A stretch of 64,000 nt of DNA from Gambelia wislizenii (GCA_030847615.1 JAUMIR010000005.1:56819001-56883000); one strand, 5' to 3'; shown: positions 47,479-59,708, counted from the stretch's first letter. The notes: generated by a model not told the origin, from the sequence alone. Made by a program: numbers and translations.

Positions 47479-48035
47479 AGGGATGCAAAGAATATTTGAA
47501 AATATTCAAAACAATGGTCAAAAAATATGTTTTTCAATGTTGAGAAACCCTGAGGAGAATAATCCTGGACTGACAAGAATCTTTGCATTTTGGGACTTAT
47601 TCTGCGGGAAAATGGCATTGGGTTGTTTTGTGCAAAAAACAGCATTTTCTGCATGGGAAATAATATTTCAACACAGAAATATTTATTCCTGAACAGATAA
47701 TACATTTTTCTGCACCGAAAATGCTATAATTGAGTATTTATGCTGCATAAAATTCACACATGGTTGATTTGCATAAAAAACAGCATTTTCTATGCAGGAA
47801 TTTATATTTCTGCATTGATATATTATTTCCCATGCAGAAAATGTTGTTTCCTGCACAGAAAATGTTGTTTTCTGTGTAAAATGCACATGTGAATTTTGCA
47901 CAAAATAAGTCCCAAATTGGAAATAGCCTTTGAAAATTTCATACTTTTCAACAACTGTCTCATGGTGGGAAGAAAACTGCTAAAATAACTCATTACTACC
48001 TTTGAGAAGAAACTTAGTGAAGAATTACATTTCTA
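47479..48035. mobile_element. AT-rich hAT-like element with palindromic core, 9-bp flanking repeat
   Basis: Flanked by ATTTGTACT at 47470-47478 and 48036-48044. The ends AGGGATGCAAAG and TTACATTTCTA are roughly inverted. The core repeats the words GCAGAAAATG and its complement CATTTTCTGC many times. A second copy is at 61144-61700. Confidence 0.7.
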
Positions 48036-48474
48036 ATTTGTACTTTGTTGAGGTGCTTAGAATTCTCTGCTAGAGAGCTCTAAAGCTGTAGCTCCAAAGA
48101 CTGGACTGTTGCTTCCTGGAAAGTATTCCAAATACCTCACCAAACCATGCACTTTGACATCACTAAAGCTGATATCACACCTCCCTCTGACAGTGTCACC
48201 TGGTGTGATTCAGACTCTCCACACCCGCCTAGTGCTGCCACTGATTATAAAGAGAACCATATCAGTTCAAATGCCACCAAACAGATGCAGAACCCACACA
48301 CACACATTGAATCAAATCCTCTATGGTGCCTGCAATGCATGAAACTCCACTGTTTGCCTTGACCTGAAAGTTAGTGATGGTTATTGTAAGAACAATATAA
48401 CTGTATAAACTGGCACCTGAGTTGTTTTGTTGCCCTTTTCTCACTCACTTCCTTTCTCCTTTTATGTTATGTCT

Positions 48475-48535
48475 CGGAAATGACTTGAAGGCAAACAACA
48501 ACAACAACATACATACATAAATACATAATACAGGG
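48475..48535 (+). repeat. SINE tail fragment with CAA and CATA repeats
   Basis: CGGAAATGACTTGAAGGCAA then CAACAACAACAACATACATA. Confidence 0.7.
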
Positions 48536-48540
48536 TTATA

Positions 48541-49034
48541 GTGTCCAGATTCAGAGAAGTATCGGTGCCACTCTACTCTGCTTTAGTCAGATCTCACTTG
48601 GAATACTGTGTCTAATTCTGGGCATCAAAACTCAAGAAGGATATTGACAAGCTGGAACAAGCTGGAGCTGGGTATGCTTAGCTTGGAAGATTGAGATGTG
48701 ACAAGACAGCTATCTTTAAATCTCTGAAGGGATGTCATGTAGAAGATGGAGCAAGCTTGTTTTCTGCTGCTCCACAAACTAGAGCAAGAACCAATTGATT
48801 AAAATTACAAGGTGATTCCACCTAAATATTAAAAAGAACTTCTTTACTGTAAACAAACTTAAAAACAAATAGTGCAATGGACTGCCTCAGAGGGTGGTGT
48901 ACTCTCCATCTTAGGAGGTCTTTAAAAGGAGGTTATGTGGGTATCTTTCAGGAGTGCTTTAGATGTGTATTCCAGCATGTCAGGGCGATTAGATGGCCCA
49001 TTCTGTCCCTTCCAACTATATGATCTATGATTCT
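48541..49034 (+). mobile_element. CR1 LINE 3-prime end
   Basis: GTGTCCAGATTCAGAGAAGT, TCAGATCTCACTTGGAATAC, GTAAACAAAC insertion-like stretch, terminal CTATATGATCTATGATTCTG. Confidence 0.88.
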
Positions 49035-49067
49035 GATTTGTAATGCTGCTGCAATGTAGAGGTGGGA

Positions 49068-49175
49068 ATGATGCAGCCCTCCAGATGTTGTAGTGCAACT
49101 TCCAGCACTCTTCACCATTGACAATGATGAGTGGGACTTCGAAGACCTACATCTGCAGGTCCACATGATTCCCAC
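49068..49175. repeat. TCCAGATGTTG-type hairpin repeat
   Basis: GATGCAGCCCTCCAGATGTT, TTCACCATTGACAATGATGA, then the complementary half GGGACTTCGAAGACCTACAT. Confidence 0.6.
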
Positions 49176-52081
49176 TTTGCTGCAATGCAGCCAAAAGTTG
49201 TTGGCCTTTTTATTACAAACAGCTGGACTGGAAATAGATGCAAAACGATGAGGAGCCAAAACTTGTAGTCTTTAAGCTGAATCAAATGAGTACCCTGCTT
49301 CCTGTCTCTTTTAACAATAGCCTGAAATGGGGGTTTTGATGAGAGCAAGAAGGGAATGAAAGCCCAGTGGCTATTTAAGTCTTAAAGTTTTGAATCCTGG
49401 TGGCAAGGTAAAGCAACAAAAATAGAAATTAATTTGTTGTCCTCTTCATGAAGACAAATAAAAATCATCTTAATATTAGTTTTTCAATCAGCTACAGAAT
49501 GCAGCATCACCTTCAATGTATCTAACTTCCATGGCCACAGACTTAAAAGTGATTATAGAATCAATGTATCAGTGGTCTATAGTATGAATAATGAGGGAGA
49601 AATGGAATAAAAACATAAGCTAAGGGAAGAACTCTGTAGTGACAACTCACTAAATCATTTCTTAAAGGATGCATGGAAATATAAGGAAATGCAGTTAATT
49701 TATCCAAACTGGGCTAATCAGCTCTAGCTCCCCACCCCTCACCATCATCACAATGGACCACCACAAGATAGGTCTTCAAACGAAGATTTTCCAGGTCTTA
49801 AAAACAAATAAAAGCACAGTAGCACAATTACATAAAGAGTGAAGGAAAGAGTGAAAGGAAGGGAAAAAATATTTTATTGCACTAGATTCTCATGTGGGTT
49901 TGGAATGATTACATCTCTGAGCACCTGATTTATGAGCAAGAATTACAGTGCTCCCAGCTAAAATCATTTTAGTAAAGGAGAGGGGGAGAAATAGAAGCTT
50001 ACTGAAGTTTAATATCAAACTTACCAGGAGCCCTCATATGATCAGCACTAGGCAATGAACTGGCATTCACTCTGTGGACCTTAGAGGTAGAAATAAGGGC
50101 ATCTAAACTAAGGAAAGAACAGATTGGGTTCTTGCACTACTGAAAAACCTAAGCAAAGAGGGATTGAATACTGCATATCAATAATACCACAGTCAGGGGA
50201 AAGAGATGGAAGAGCACACAGTGGAGAGAAGATGGTCTCATTTAGAGGGACTGGAGCAGAAGGCAGGGGGATGAGCTTGTTAGATTTCAATTCCTTGCCA
50301 TTGTAATTAATGCATCCCCTTGACTACAAATGAACTTGTGGCATAGATTTGTTCTGTTGGGTAGGTTTATCAGAGAAACCTGTTTCCAATGTTTGCAAAG
50401 AGCAACCACCTCCCCCCCCCCAATCAGATTCAGATGAGGCTTGTTGATTGATGAAAATACACAATATTTTCATTCAGATGATGTGAAGTAAAGTGTCAAA
50501 AAGATTTCTTGCAGTGTAGCCTCCTTTAAAACAGCTTTAAAGTTCAAATGTACTTCAATAGGGTTTTTTTTAAAAAAAAAAAACACCTCCATTGACTGAA
50601 TTCATATAAGTAAAAATGAAAATGGAACTACTGCTTACATTACTTGGCACTCCATCTTTATGGAGGGAGGTTCTAGACGTCTAGGATCATAATGGGTCAA
50701 TGTTTTCCCCATGCAATAATATTTAAAGGCAAATTAAAACTGTGCCATTCAAGAATTGACAGGGTATTAAACAGGAATATTAATCATGTTTTCCAAAAAT
50801 GAATCTTAACTCTGGCAGTTTTTCACATCATCTGGTGAAAAGGGCCAAGCCTGTTTGTTACAAGGTGAGTAAGAAGGAATGAAACCCTATTGCCAAGGCA
50901 TCCATGATGAGAACTAAACTGTACACCAAGCTGAACAATGTTTTTAGAAAACACGCATAAACTGTCCACTTTTATTAAAAAGAAAACCTCACCATTGAAA
51001 TTGAGTTGCAAAACAGGATTTGGATTTTCAGCAGCATGGCAATTTTCAATAGCATGAACAATATGAGGGAGGCAGGATTGGTCCAAAGACTCACTAAAGT
51101 CCCACTAAAGATAAACAGCATATCTTAAAACAGCTAGACAAAAGTACTATTAATAAAACAACTGGGTGTTAGACTATTAAGTATAATAATAAAATAATGA
51201 CCAACTTTTTAGCCTGAATCCAAAATCACTAGAGTAGAATCAATGGTCTTCATATAGGTTTGACATCCCATTCAGCGGTTGATTCAATGGGTCAATTCTA
51301 GCTGAGACTAGTAATTGGATGTACATCTTTACACTGCGAACACTTCAGTGGTGAGCATGTTTATACAAGTTCGGAGCAACCTATCTTCTCTGCTGCACAA
51401 AATAATAGTCTAGGGGGATAGTTATTTAATTAATATTAAAGAGCAGATGGATAGGGAAGCAGGTCTTTGGAAGGTGAAAAAAAAGTAGGTTTTTTTTTCA
51501 GTCATAAACACAGTGAACAAATGTTTAGAAAGACTAGGCTCCTTTAAATTTTACCAATGCTTGCTCAAAAAAAAATTGGTTGCTCTTGAGCACCACAGGG
51601 GTATACCTATGGGGGGGGGGAATTAGGGGATTATACCCATTCATAAGAATTCTGCCCCCTCCATGAAATTTTCCTTCAAGTCTCCATATTTCTAGCGTTG
51701 CTAAAACTTAAAACTTCAGTAGATATAAGAGTTCTAGTTGAATTATTTTTAATGTCTCACTCTCTGCCATGCTAGAAATTGGGGGACTGAAGGGAAGTGT
51801 CACAGGAAGGCAGAATTCTTATTGGAGAGCATTGCCTTCATTTTAGGGCTGATGCTCTAAATGGGTCCCCAAATAAAGATTTCTCTTGGGATGCAACTGA
51901 CCTCTTTGGATATCCTGTGAAAGTGGAAAGACTAGCACTGTGAAGACCATCTGCTGTTCTTGGGAGCCTACAGATTATCCTTTCTTGCCAAACTCTGGAG
52001 TCAAAATCCCCTTCACTTAGAAGCAACAATTTCAGTTCAGCAGATGCAGATTTCCGCATGCTTCATATGAATCTTTTCTAT
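49176..52081. other. Intronic DNA, nothing recognised
   Basis: Short homopolymer runs only (C run near 50411, G run near 51611). No xCT exon or named repeat seen. Confidence 0.5.
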
Positions 52082-52315
52082 GGGCTGGTCTAGATGAGGG
52101 AATAAAATGTGCATTGGGGTGCAGAAATACCAATTTGCAGCAGCTGTCATCTGCCTTGGCAATTTTTTGGCAAGATCACTGGTGTGCGAAGTTCTCCATG
52201 TTTGATGTTCACACAGAGGCATGCCAGCGAATCAAGATGGTGGCCATGAATGAATTACTCGTGGTTTTGTACTCCCCAACTTGCCCCCACCAAACAGTAT
52301 TTAATTATATTATAT

Positions 52316-52356
<41 letters not shown>

Positions 52357-53110
52357 CAAGGTGTGGAACAGCAATCTTCTGCTTAAATGATTTTTTAAAA
52401 AAGGAGGAAATCCTGTTTCATCGCTTGTTTCATCGCCTCAGTGCACCAACACTACCGCAACAATCCACATGGCAGTTCTGCAATCTGCCATCTTACCAAG
52501 CTCTGTCCGCTGTGCATGTCCGACCAATCAGCTGTCCTCTTCAGCAATGCAATGCAGTGCGATTTTATTTTATTTTAATTAGGTATTTATACCCTGCCAT
52601 TCAGCCACAATAGCTATTGGAGCGGCTTACAAATTGTTTTAAGCAATAGCAGTTTACACATCTATACTGCATTAAACAGTTTCCAATGTGTATTAGCTAA
52701 TTGCTCCCACAAGCTGGGTACTCATTTTTACCGACCTACGAAAGGATGGAAGGCTGAGTAAACCTTGGAGCCCTTTGGAATCGAACTTGCAACATGGTGG
52801 CTTGCAGTCCTGGCATTTAACCACTGCGCCACCAGGGCCCCTCTCGATTCAGTTGTCATAACATGTGAGGGTGTGCATTTCCATCAGCGTTTTTTTTAAA
52901 GACTCAGGAAAGTTCCCAGAGGCTTCTGCCATGGACTTTCCCCAACTTTTGCTCCCCCCTCTCTGAAAAGGATGGAATGCTGCGGGAGCCCATTTGGACA
53001 CATGGGATTCCCCACGGATTCTAAGAGGGTTTTTTCCCACTTCCTGGACTACCCCCAGACTCTTTTAAAAGCACAAAAGGCAGGTCTTCCTTTGCCCCTG
53101 ATCAGATTAC
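52082..53110. mobile_element. hAT-like GTCTAGACA-family element, reversed, with nested SINE
   Basis: It begins GGGCTGGTCTAGATGAGGGA. AAGATGGTGGCCATGAATGA and TGTCCGACCAATCAGCTGTC match, in reverse, the copies at 12709 and 4251. It contains a TA microsatellite (52305-52352) and a SINE (52561-52845). The far end is not clear. Confidence 0.55.
52561..52845 (-). mobile_element. tRNA-derived SINE, full length, reversed
   Basis: Read on the minus strand, the head is GGGCCCTGGTGGCGCAGTGG then TTAAATGCC, with a box-B-like GTTCGATTCC. The body matches 26829-26962 and the tail is TATTTTAATTAAAATA-like A/T-rich. CGATT on both sides may be the target duplication. Confidence 0.82.
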
Positions 53111-54295
53111 ACTAGAGGACAACTATTTTATGATCTACAGCATGGCAATTAAATTATATGGCTTTAACCAGTATATCAGACCTGTCAAATACAGTGAAGT
53201 CTACAAATTTAATGAGAGCTACTGTAGATTTTTTTACCACTGGTTTATTTCTATTTTCTCACAGCTTTAAATTACAAGCAATGGTAAACAGACATGGTGG
53301 TGGCAATATATATTCCAGTTAACATTTTCTCACTTTTCTAGTCTGCTAGGCTTCATATATAATCTCTCCAGAAGGAAATGTAATAGCTAGTTATACTCCA
53401 GATAGTTACAAACTTCTGAAATCACCAACTGGAATTAACCAAAAAGCTTTATCTACCACTTTGTACTAAAAATTGTGTTCTTCACAGCTGAAACCCTACT
53501 CCCCATTTACTCACTAGCATTTCTTTAATCCACATACATCTCAGATAAAACTCTCCCAAAGAATCCATCAGGATTATATTCCACCCCAAACTACTATTGA
53601 TTCTAATTGGCAATTATGGTGTTTTTACATTTTATTTTGTTTGTTTTGGTTTGGGGTCTTTTTCTTGTTTTGTTTTGAACACTCTTTTTTTCTGTAAGAA
53701 AATTCTTTACTTCATGTTCAGTCCAATCCTGCATTAGAGAATCAAGAGATTCCACAGTTCAGTTTAAAAAATTATTGGGAAAAGGTTCCAGAGGAGTTTT
53801 ACAACAGACAAGGCAAAAACAATTTATCTTCAATTGGCTCAGCATAGCTGAAAAAGGAATTTAGCCTTCACTGTTTAGGTGAAAGAGATCAGTATGGCCA
53901 TGGGAACTCAGGTGATAAAATATGAAGCCACTGTACTGCAGGAATTCAGTGCAACTGCATAATAACCAAGAATTAATACTGAGTTCTCTTTTTGAAATGG
54001 ATATTCTCAGACCCCAAGACTAACTTTTGTCCCTGCAGTCCAAGATTTAACCCTCCCTCCTCCGGTAAAAAAACCCAACTGATCAAATATTTTTACTATA
54101 GAAAACAAGGCATGTGACGATAGAAACATAATAGTATATGGGGCATTGTGGTAAGCCATCCACTTGTTCTTTTTAAAGATCCTGTCAAGCATCAGATCAC
54201 AACAGACATATGGGGAGAAACTGGTGGGTGAAACTGTGCCTAGCCAAAGGAAAGGGGTCAAAAAAAATTGGTTATATCTTTAATTAGAAGGCAGA
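53111..54295. other. Intronic DNA, nothing recognised
   Basis: AT-rich with TTTTG runs near 53635-53685. Confidence 0.5.
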
Positions 54296-54628
54296 AGACA
54301 GCTATTTGAAGGGGTGTCACATTGAGGATGGAGCAAGCTTCTTTTCTGCTGCTCCAGAGACTAGAACACGGGGCAATGGATGCAAGCTCCAGGAACAGAG
54401 ATTCCACCTCAACATTAGGAGGAACTTTCTGACAGTAAGAGCTGTTCAGCAGTGGAACACACTCCCTCGGACCGTGGTGGGGTCTCCTTCCTTGGAAGTC
54501 TTTAAACAGAGGCTGGATGGCCGTCTGTCAGGGATGCTTTGATTGTGATTCCTGCATGGGAGGGGATTGGACTGGATGGCCCTTGTGGTCTCTTCCAACT
54601 CTACATTTCTATGATTCTATGAGTCTAT
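54296..54628 (+). mobile_element. CR1 LINE 3-prime end
   Basis: GGAGCAAGCTTCTTTTCTGC, ACATTAGGAGGAACTTTCTG, terminal CATTTCTATGATTCTATGAG. Confidence 0.9.
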
Positions 54629-55054
54629 AAAAGGTCAATAAAACACATCCTTGCCTAGAAAAGATGCCAGATTGGCTTGGCTTCCTTCCTTAGATTTGTG
54701 GACACCCAAAGGAAAGGGCTGTTTTTGAAAGTAGCTTACATGATTCACTTTTTCTCAGAATCTAATTTCTCCCAAAGTGGGGCAGGGGAAGGGGAGATAG
54801 GGGCTGCCAGTTTTAGATTGCTAATTTTTGTTGTTACAATGCCCTGGAGCAATTCAATGCACAGGATGTTTTCAAAAATAAAGAAAGTAGCTAGGAGCAT
54901 TGCAGGGGCTGGGGGCAGATTAGAGAGTGTCCTTGGCAGACATTAGTGGTCTGTTCTTCCAGGACTATATAAACACAGAATACTACCTGCTGACTTTGGG
55001 CCTGAGTATAAAACTACAACTCTGCCCTGAGCAGCTTCAGATCGTGACACTGGT

Positions 55055-55140
55055 TGAGAATGCTTTGATTGTGTGTTCCTGTAGGGCAGGGAGTTGGATT
55101 AGATGGCCCTTGCAGCCTCTTCCAACTCTGCGATTCTATG
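55055..55140 (+). mobile_element. Short CR1 LINE end
   Basis: TTGAGAATGCTTTGATTGTG, GATTAGATGGCCCTTGCAGC, terminal CTGCGATTCTATG. Confidence 0.85.
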
Positions 55141-55167
55141 GTCCAATTTATAAAAAATGGATTTTAT

Positions 55168-55202
55168 TTATTTGTTTGCTTGCTTGCTTGCTTGCTTGCC
55201 TG
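55168..55202. repeat. TTGC microsatellite
   Basis: Tandem TTTG then CTTG units, about eight copies. Confidence 0.9.
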
Positions 55203-56020
55203 CAAATAAAAATAATAATGTGATTAGCCAGAAAGAAAGCACTTTTGCATCTGCATTAGCCAAAGCACAGCAAATTATGTGGATGCCTAGGCATTTGACT
55301 GTTATTTGGATAAATGAACACTGAAACACAATCCAGTGATTTTTCAACTGGCCAAATTGCATGCTTCTAATTACGATGTTTCCAAAAAGTTCTAATTGTG
55401 TATTAACTTTGGCTGAAACAAATAAATCTGGACTAAAAAATGCAGGCATCCAGCAGTTGACACTCTGAATAGGGACTGGGGATTGGTATGGTGACATTAC
55501 AACCCTGACAGGCATATCGACTCAGCCTGTGTCACTGATAGCTACACAAAAGCAAACTATCTGTCAAAGAGAGCCTACACTCCTGTAATTTTTACATTAA
55601 AATACAGAGACAATGCTGTTGAGCTGCACACAGAGGGTTAGGAAGTCATCTGATTTCAAAGTGCTTTGGGGCTCTTTTCTCAGAAAATCAATTCAAAAAA
55701 AAATCAGATAGGTTTTTCAGAAAGTACCCTCCCGTGACTGAGATTACTAACACCTTAAAGCTACAGTTGAGATAATTCCTATTTCCCATGGTATGATATT
55801 ACAGCAAATGACTCTCTGCACAGACGTGATGTTTTCCACAACATGTGCAGAAAAGAAACACTAAAATCAAGAGAAAAGAGCAGGAAAATAAAGACATAAA
55901 GTTGCGGGTTACCTATCACTACCACAAATGTTATAGTCCCAGCCAACAATGATTAGCATGAGGTAGACCTGTTGAAAACTGTGAGCCAGTAAGGAAGGGA
56001 TGGGGAACATGTTTTTTTCC
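55203..56020. other. Intronic DNA, nothing recognised
   Basis: No repeat ends or coding similarity; a candidate exon at 55910-55965 was rejected. Confidence 0.5.
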
Positions 56021-56021
56021 C

Positions 56022-56335
56022 ATGTTCTCTCACCATCATTCACTATTAGCTATGCTGATGGTAGTTGTCCTTCAACAACACCTGAATGACCACATATTCC
56101 TCATCCCTCTATTAAGAGGAATGCACCTCATCCACTGTACAGTTTGTCTACCTCCCTGGTGTTTACTTTTGTAGTCTGGGGCAGCAGATAGTTTATTAAG
56201 CTTTCCTGGGTAGCCTTATGTCAAGGATGGGAATTATGTGGTCCTACAGACGTTGCTGAACTGCAGTTTCCACCAAGCTTAGCCAATGGTGAGGAATATT
56301 AGCAGTTGCAGTTCAGCGACATCTCAAGAGCTACA
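56022..56335. repeat. Two decayed TCCAGATGTTG-type hairpin repeats
   Basis: First at about 56022-56110 (CACTATTAGCTATGCTGATG, GTAGTTGTCCTTCAACAACA), second at about 56228-56335 (GCTGAACTGCAGTTTCCACC, AGCAGTTGCAGTTCAGC). Confidence 0.5.
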
Positions 56336-56800
56336 TAATTTTCTGCTAATAGCAACTTCTACATGCCTATATGCACTAATTGCTGGTATGCATTACTGTG
56401 ACTTCCTGTTTGCTTGTTTTACTGCACCCTCTGTCTTCCTACATCACTCAACATGCACTCATTTTCTCTTCATTCTGTCACCTTCATTAGAATATTATTT
56501 GATTATGCACAATATACAAAAGTCAAGTACCGGTAACCTTTATACGTTTTAGAAGGGGAAGGCTAAGCCTCTGTCTTTTATCTTCTAGACCCAATGGGCA
56601 GGTATGAGGCTGGGTTTTGTTCAGCATCTGCCTTCCCAACTGATTACTTTACTTGAGCAATACAGTACATTCTTATTTGGCTTACACAGTGACTGGATGA
56701 AGAACAACTTGATGTAACACAACTTATACAAAACTTATAAGATTTTTATGGGTTGACAGATCTGTCAATTTCAGTTTCTCTGTTTCTTTCTTTTTTAATG

Positions 56801-57012
56801 CAGTACCCTGAAGGAACCCCATCCCATCCAATCTTGGCAGCTAAGCAGAGTCAGGCCTTGTTAGTACTTTGATGGGAGACCACCAATGAATACCAGGTGC
56901 TATAGACTGTGTTTCAGAGGAAGAAACTGGCAAAACTACTTCTGCGTATTCTTTGCCAAAGAAAACCCTGTAAAATCCATGGGGTTGCCATAAGCTGACA
57001 GGCAACTCTGAG
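56801..57012 (+). mobile_element. 5S-rRNA-derived SINE with RTE/Bov-B-like tail
   Basis: The first 105 bases follow 5S rRNA closely, including the internal promoter region: CTAAGCAGAGTCAGGCCTTG, TTAGTACTTTGATGGGAGAC, CACCAATGAATACCAGGTGC. This is followed by a SINE body (GAGGAAGAAACTGGCAAAAC, GAAAACCCTGTAAAATCC) and a tail GGGGTTGCCATAAGCTGACA resembling the Bov-B-type tails of the tRNA SINEs here. It is therefore a SINE and not a 5S gene. Confidence 0.85.
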
Positions 57013-57115
57013 GAACATAAACATACACAAAAACTTAATTCATCACAAACTTATTTTTTAATTTTAAATTTAGATCACATGAATTTCTAAAAAAAAAAAA
57101 AAAACCCTGAATGAA

Positions 57116-57217
57116 CATATATAGAAATTTTTGCGCATGGTATGCATGCATTTCTGTAAGCAATTTTGCCTGATATACACAATTTTACAAGCAATGTTCT
57201 AATATAATGCATTTGCT
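57116..57217. repeat. Left 0.1 kb direct repeat flanking SGNH fragment
   Basis: CATATATAGAAATTTTTGCG to AATATAATGCATTTGCT. About 85-90 percent identical by eye to 58150-58258, sharing TGCATGCATTTCTGTAAGCA and ATTTTGCCTGATATACACA. Confidence 0.85.
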
Positions 57218-58149
57218 GATAGACCCAGGAAATAATGAGACAGACACAATATATTGGATTAAAATAGGGCCACTTTATTAAACTTAACCTATTTAAGTAT
57301 TTCTAAAGAGATCTGCAATGGGGGAGCAACCTAGTGTGGGAATTGCTGGGACAGGAGGTCATCTCCCTGACTACTTCCCCAACTTCCCTTGGGCGAAAGC
57401 ACCTGAACCCCAGGGGAAACCCATAAGCTGGGTTGCTCCCCAGTCAGTCCACATCTGGAAGGCAAACCCAAAAGTCCCTCCCTCAATTTGCATAAATTAA
57501 AGGGATGGCTTTTCCCTCAGGCCAGCCCCAAAGGAGGTGAGTTTCCCCACCCCCAGCTCACAGGAACTTTAAAGGGGAAGTTCCAGATCCCCCCTTTCAC
57601 CCCCAAAAGGAGGAGGTACCAAGGTGCTCACTGATCTACCAACTCTCCCCCTTTTCCTGCCGTAAAAAATTGGCAAGCATCTGCTTAGCCCCTTTCCCCC
57701 ACAAGGCTATCCAAAAGGGAGATCAAACCCCATTGCAGATCACTTAGAATCCGTAAATTCCCTGCCTCAGACAGAAACCCCATCGGCCCTATACAGCTCT
57801 GGTGGTTCAGAAAGGATATCAGGATGAGGGAGGTAATGCCCAAGATCCTTTTCCATGGCATTCCAAACCTCCTTGTTGCATCATCTGCAGGCACAGTCGA
57901 GCAGGCACGGGTCACCTTCACCCCACCACAGCTGCCTCGGAAGTATGGCTGACCATATGAGCTCTAATGACCTCCATATCATGTAGAGCCTGCAAAACCA
58001 GGCCCTTGCCCTTTAATAACCCTAGGTCATTACCAGCCAGGTGAATGACCAGGATCTCTGGAGCACTCACAAAAGCACTCTGGAGCACTCTGCTCCCAAA
58101 ACAGCAGAGGCAACAATCCATGCCAATGAAGGCCCCTCCTTCCAAGCCA
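57218..58149 (-). pseudogene. SGNH-hydrolase-like transposon ORF fragment
   Basis: On the minus strand, about 58145-57920 encodes GLEGGAF, then APEILVIHLAGNDLGLLKGK and ALHDMEVIRAHM. The GND block is the characteristic middle motif of SGNH-type hydrolase domains found in vertebrate tyrosine-recombinase retrotransposons (Ngaro/DIRS-like) and related repeats. After a gap, about 57775-57700 encodes FLSEAGN then ILSDLQWGLISLL, like the C-terminal 'DGVHLS..G' end of the same domain, with the catalytic Asp-His context altered. Frameshifts separate the parts. No recombinase, RT or RNase H was seen in the window. The plus-strand rest (57280-57680) is GC-rich with CCCC/GGGG words and unassigned. Confidence 0.6.
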
Positions 58150-58258
58150 CATATATAGACATTTTTGTGCATGCTACTGTTAATGCATGCATTTCTGTAA
58201 GCAATTTTGCCTGATATACACACTTTTTCAAGCAATGTTCCTAATATAATGCATTTTT
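58150..58258. repeat. Right 0.1 kb direct repeat flanking SGNH fragment
   Basis: CATATATAGACATTTTTGTG to AATATAATGCATTTTT. It has a small insertion (CTACTGTTAA) relative to the left copy. Confidence 0.85.
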
Positions 58259-59220
58259 GGACATTATTGACCCAATTTATGCATTGATCTATGCAGTTTT
58301 TGGTTGGAGAATACCATTGTAATGTTACTGAAGTGCAAATTTTGAGGAGCAGCTGAGTTTCAGTTCATGTATTGGTTTGAAAGCATGAAATTAGATATAC
58401 TTGCATTAACATGTGAATTAAACAAATTTCTCCCCATCTCTAAAACCTACTACTTCTGTGATGCCCTTCACATAGCAATACAATCATGGGAAAACCCTTG
58501 ATATCATTATATGTTGTTGGAGCAACACAATCATATAGGCAGGAGAGAACATACAAATCTTTCCTAGACCAGTGGACTGTGTCCCTGAAAGATGGCTCCC
58601 ATTCAGGTACCACCATACAGTGAATGAGATCTCTGTCTTCTGCAGATGCATATAAAGCATGAGACAAAATCACTAGGTCATGTAGACTGCAAAGGTTGGA
58701 TGTGCTTCAGATTAGTATCTAAACTCTTAAAATTTGCAGGCATATGCACCCCAAACATACACATTCTGGTCTAATGGGCAGCCATTTTACATGCACACAC
58801 TAATATGCACACATACTACTTTCTCCCTAATTTTGCTTTCCTTGCTTGGTAATGCTAATTGCCCCATCTAGCTTGCCCATCTGGTTTAGACAATCTGCTG
58901 TAATTACTGTTACTGCCATTGGCACCTAGTCTTTCCACATCCATCTGTGCTTTCACATAAACTACCACTAGTGCCTTCTATTGCAACTGCCTGAGCAGTA
59001 CCCAAAGTTTAAAACATATATATATATATATATATATTCCAAACTCAGCTGTACACTTCTCTTCTTCTTACTGTGCATATCTGTTTGAAATGCACAGTAA
59101 GAAGTTGAAAGAAAACAAATAACTGAAACATAATACAGTATACCTCTTTACTAACCTCATATTCTTTCTGCACTTCTTAAATAAAAATTAGCACAAGCAC
59201 AAAAATATTTTAAAAACTAC
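58259..59220. other. Intronic DNA, nothing recognised
   Basis: TA microsatellite at 59014-59037. A short inverted pair AACTCAGCTG...; no gene. Confidence 0.5.
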
Positions 59221-59221
59221 A

Positions 59222-59361
59222 ACAAGGGTTCTCATTCTTGGTTTTCTTTTCTGACTTTTGCACTTCAGCTCCCAGTCTCTCAACATAGGTCATGCTGGCT
59301 AGTTTTCCTGGGAACTGAAGTCCAAAGCAGCTGGAAGACCAAAGGCTGAGAACCACTGTTC
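59222..59361. mobile_element. hAT-like MITE, decayed ends
   Basis: AGGGTTCTCATTCTTGG at the left and GGCTGAGAACCACTGTTCTA at the right are inverted. The interior ACTTCAGCTCCCAG...CTGGGAACTGAAGTCC is complementary. No clear target duplication. Confidence 0.6.
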
Positions 59362-59567
59362 TAAGATAGCCCTGGACATTACATCATACTGTTAGGAATA
59401 AGCCTCATTAAACATGTTTCTAAATAAACATGGCCTGGGATTGTGCTGTAAATTAAATTTATCCCATTGGTCTTGTCTTGTAACTTGCCAGATGCTTATC
59501 ATCGCTGCCGCCACTCATGCTACACTGACAGACTGTCATGCAGTTTGTAGGCTACATTTATCTAGAT

Positions 59568-59700
59568 CAGTGGTTCCCAAACTTTGGTACTCCAAGTGTT
59601 TTGGACTTCAGCTCCAGGAAGCCCCAGCCAGTTGGCCAAGAGACAGGAATTCTGGGAGCTGGAGTCAAAAGAATCTGGAAGACCAAGTTGGGAACCACTG
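59568..59700. mobile_element. hAT-like MITE, 133 bp, 8-bp target duplication
   Basis: CAGTGGTTCCCAAACTTTGG at the left, AAGTTGGGAACCACTG at the right; interior GACTTCAGCTCC...GGAGCTGGAGTC is complementary. Flanks ATCTAGAT (59560-59567) and ATCTAGGT (59701-59708). It lies at the edge of the L2 fragment below. Confidence 0.9.
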
Positions 59701-59708
59701 ATCTAGGT

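Noticed and set aside
55907..55970. Possible minus-strand exon after a CAG (VYLMLIIVGW)
   Set aside because: Hydrophobic but no match to any SLC7A11 segment and no phase agreement.
56801..56905. A genuine 5S rRNA gene
   Set aside because: Sequence is diverged and continues into a SINE body and tail; it is a 5S-derived SINE.
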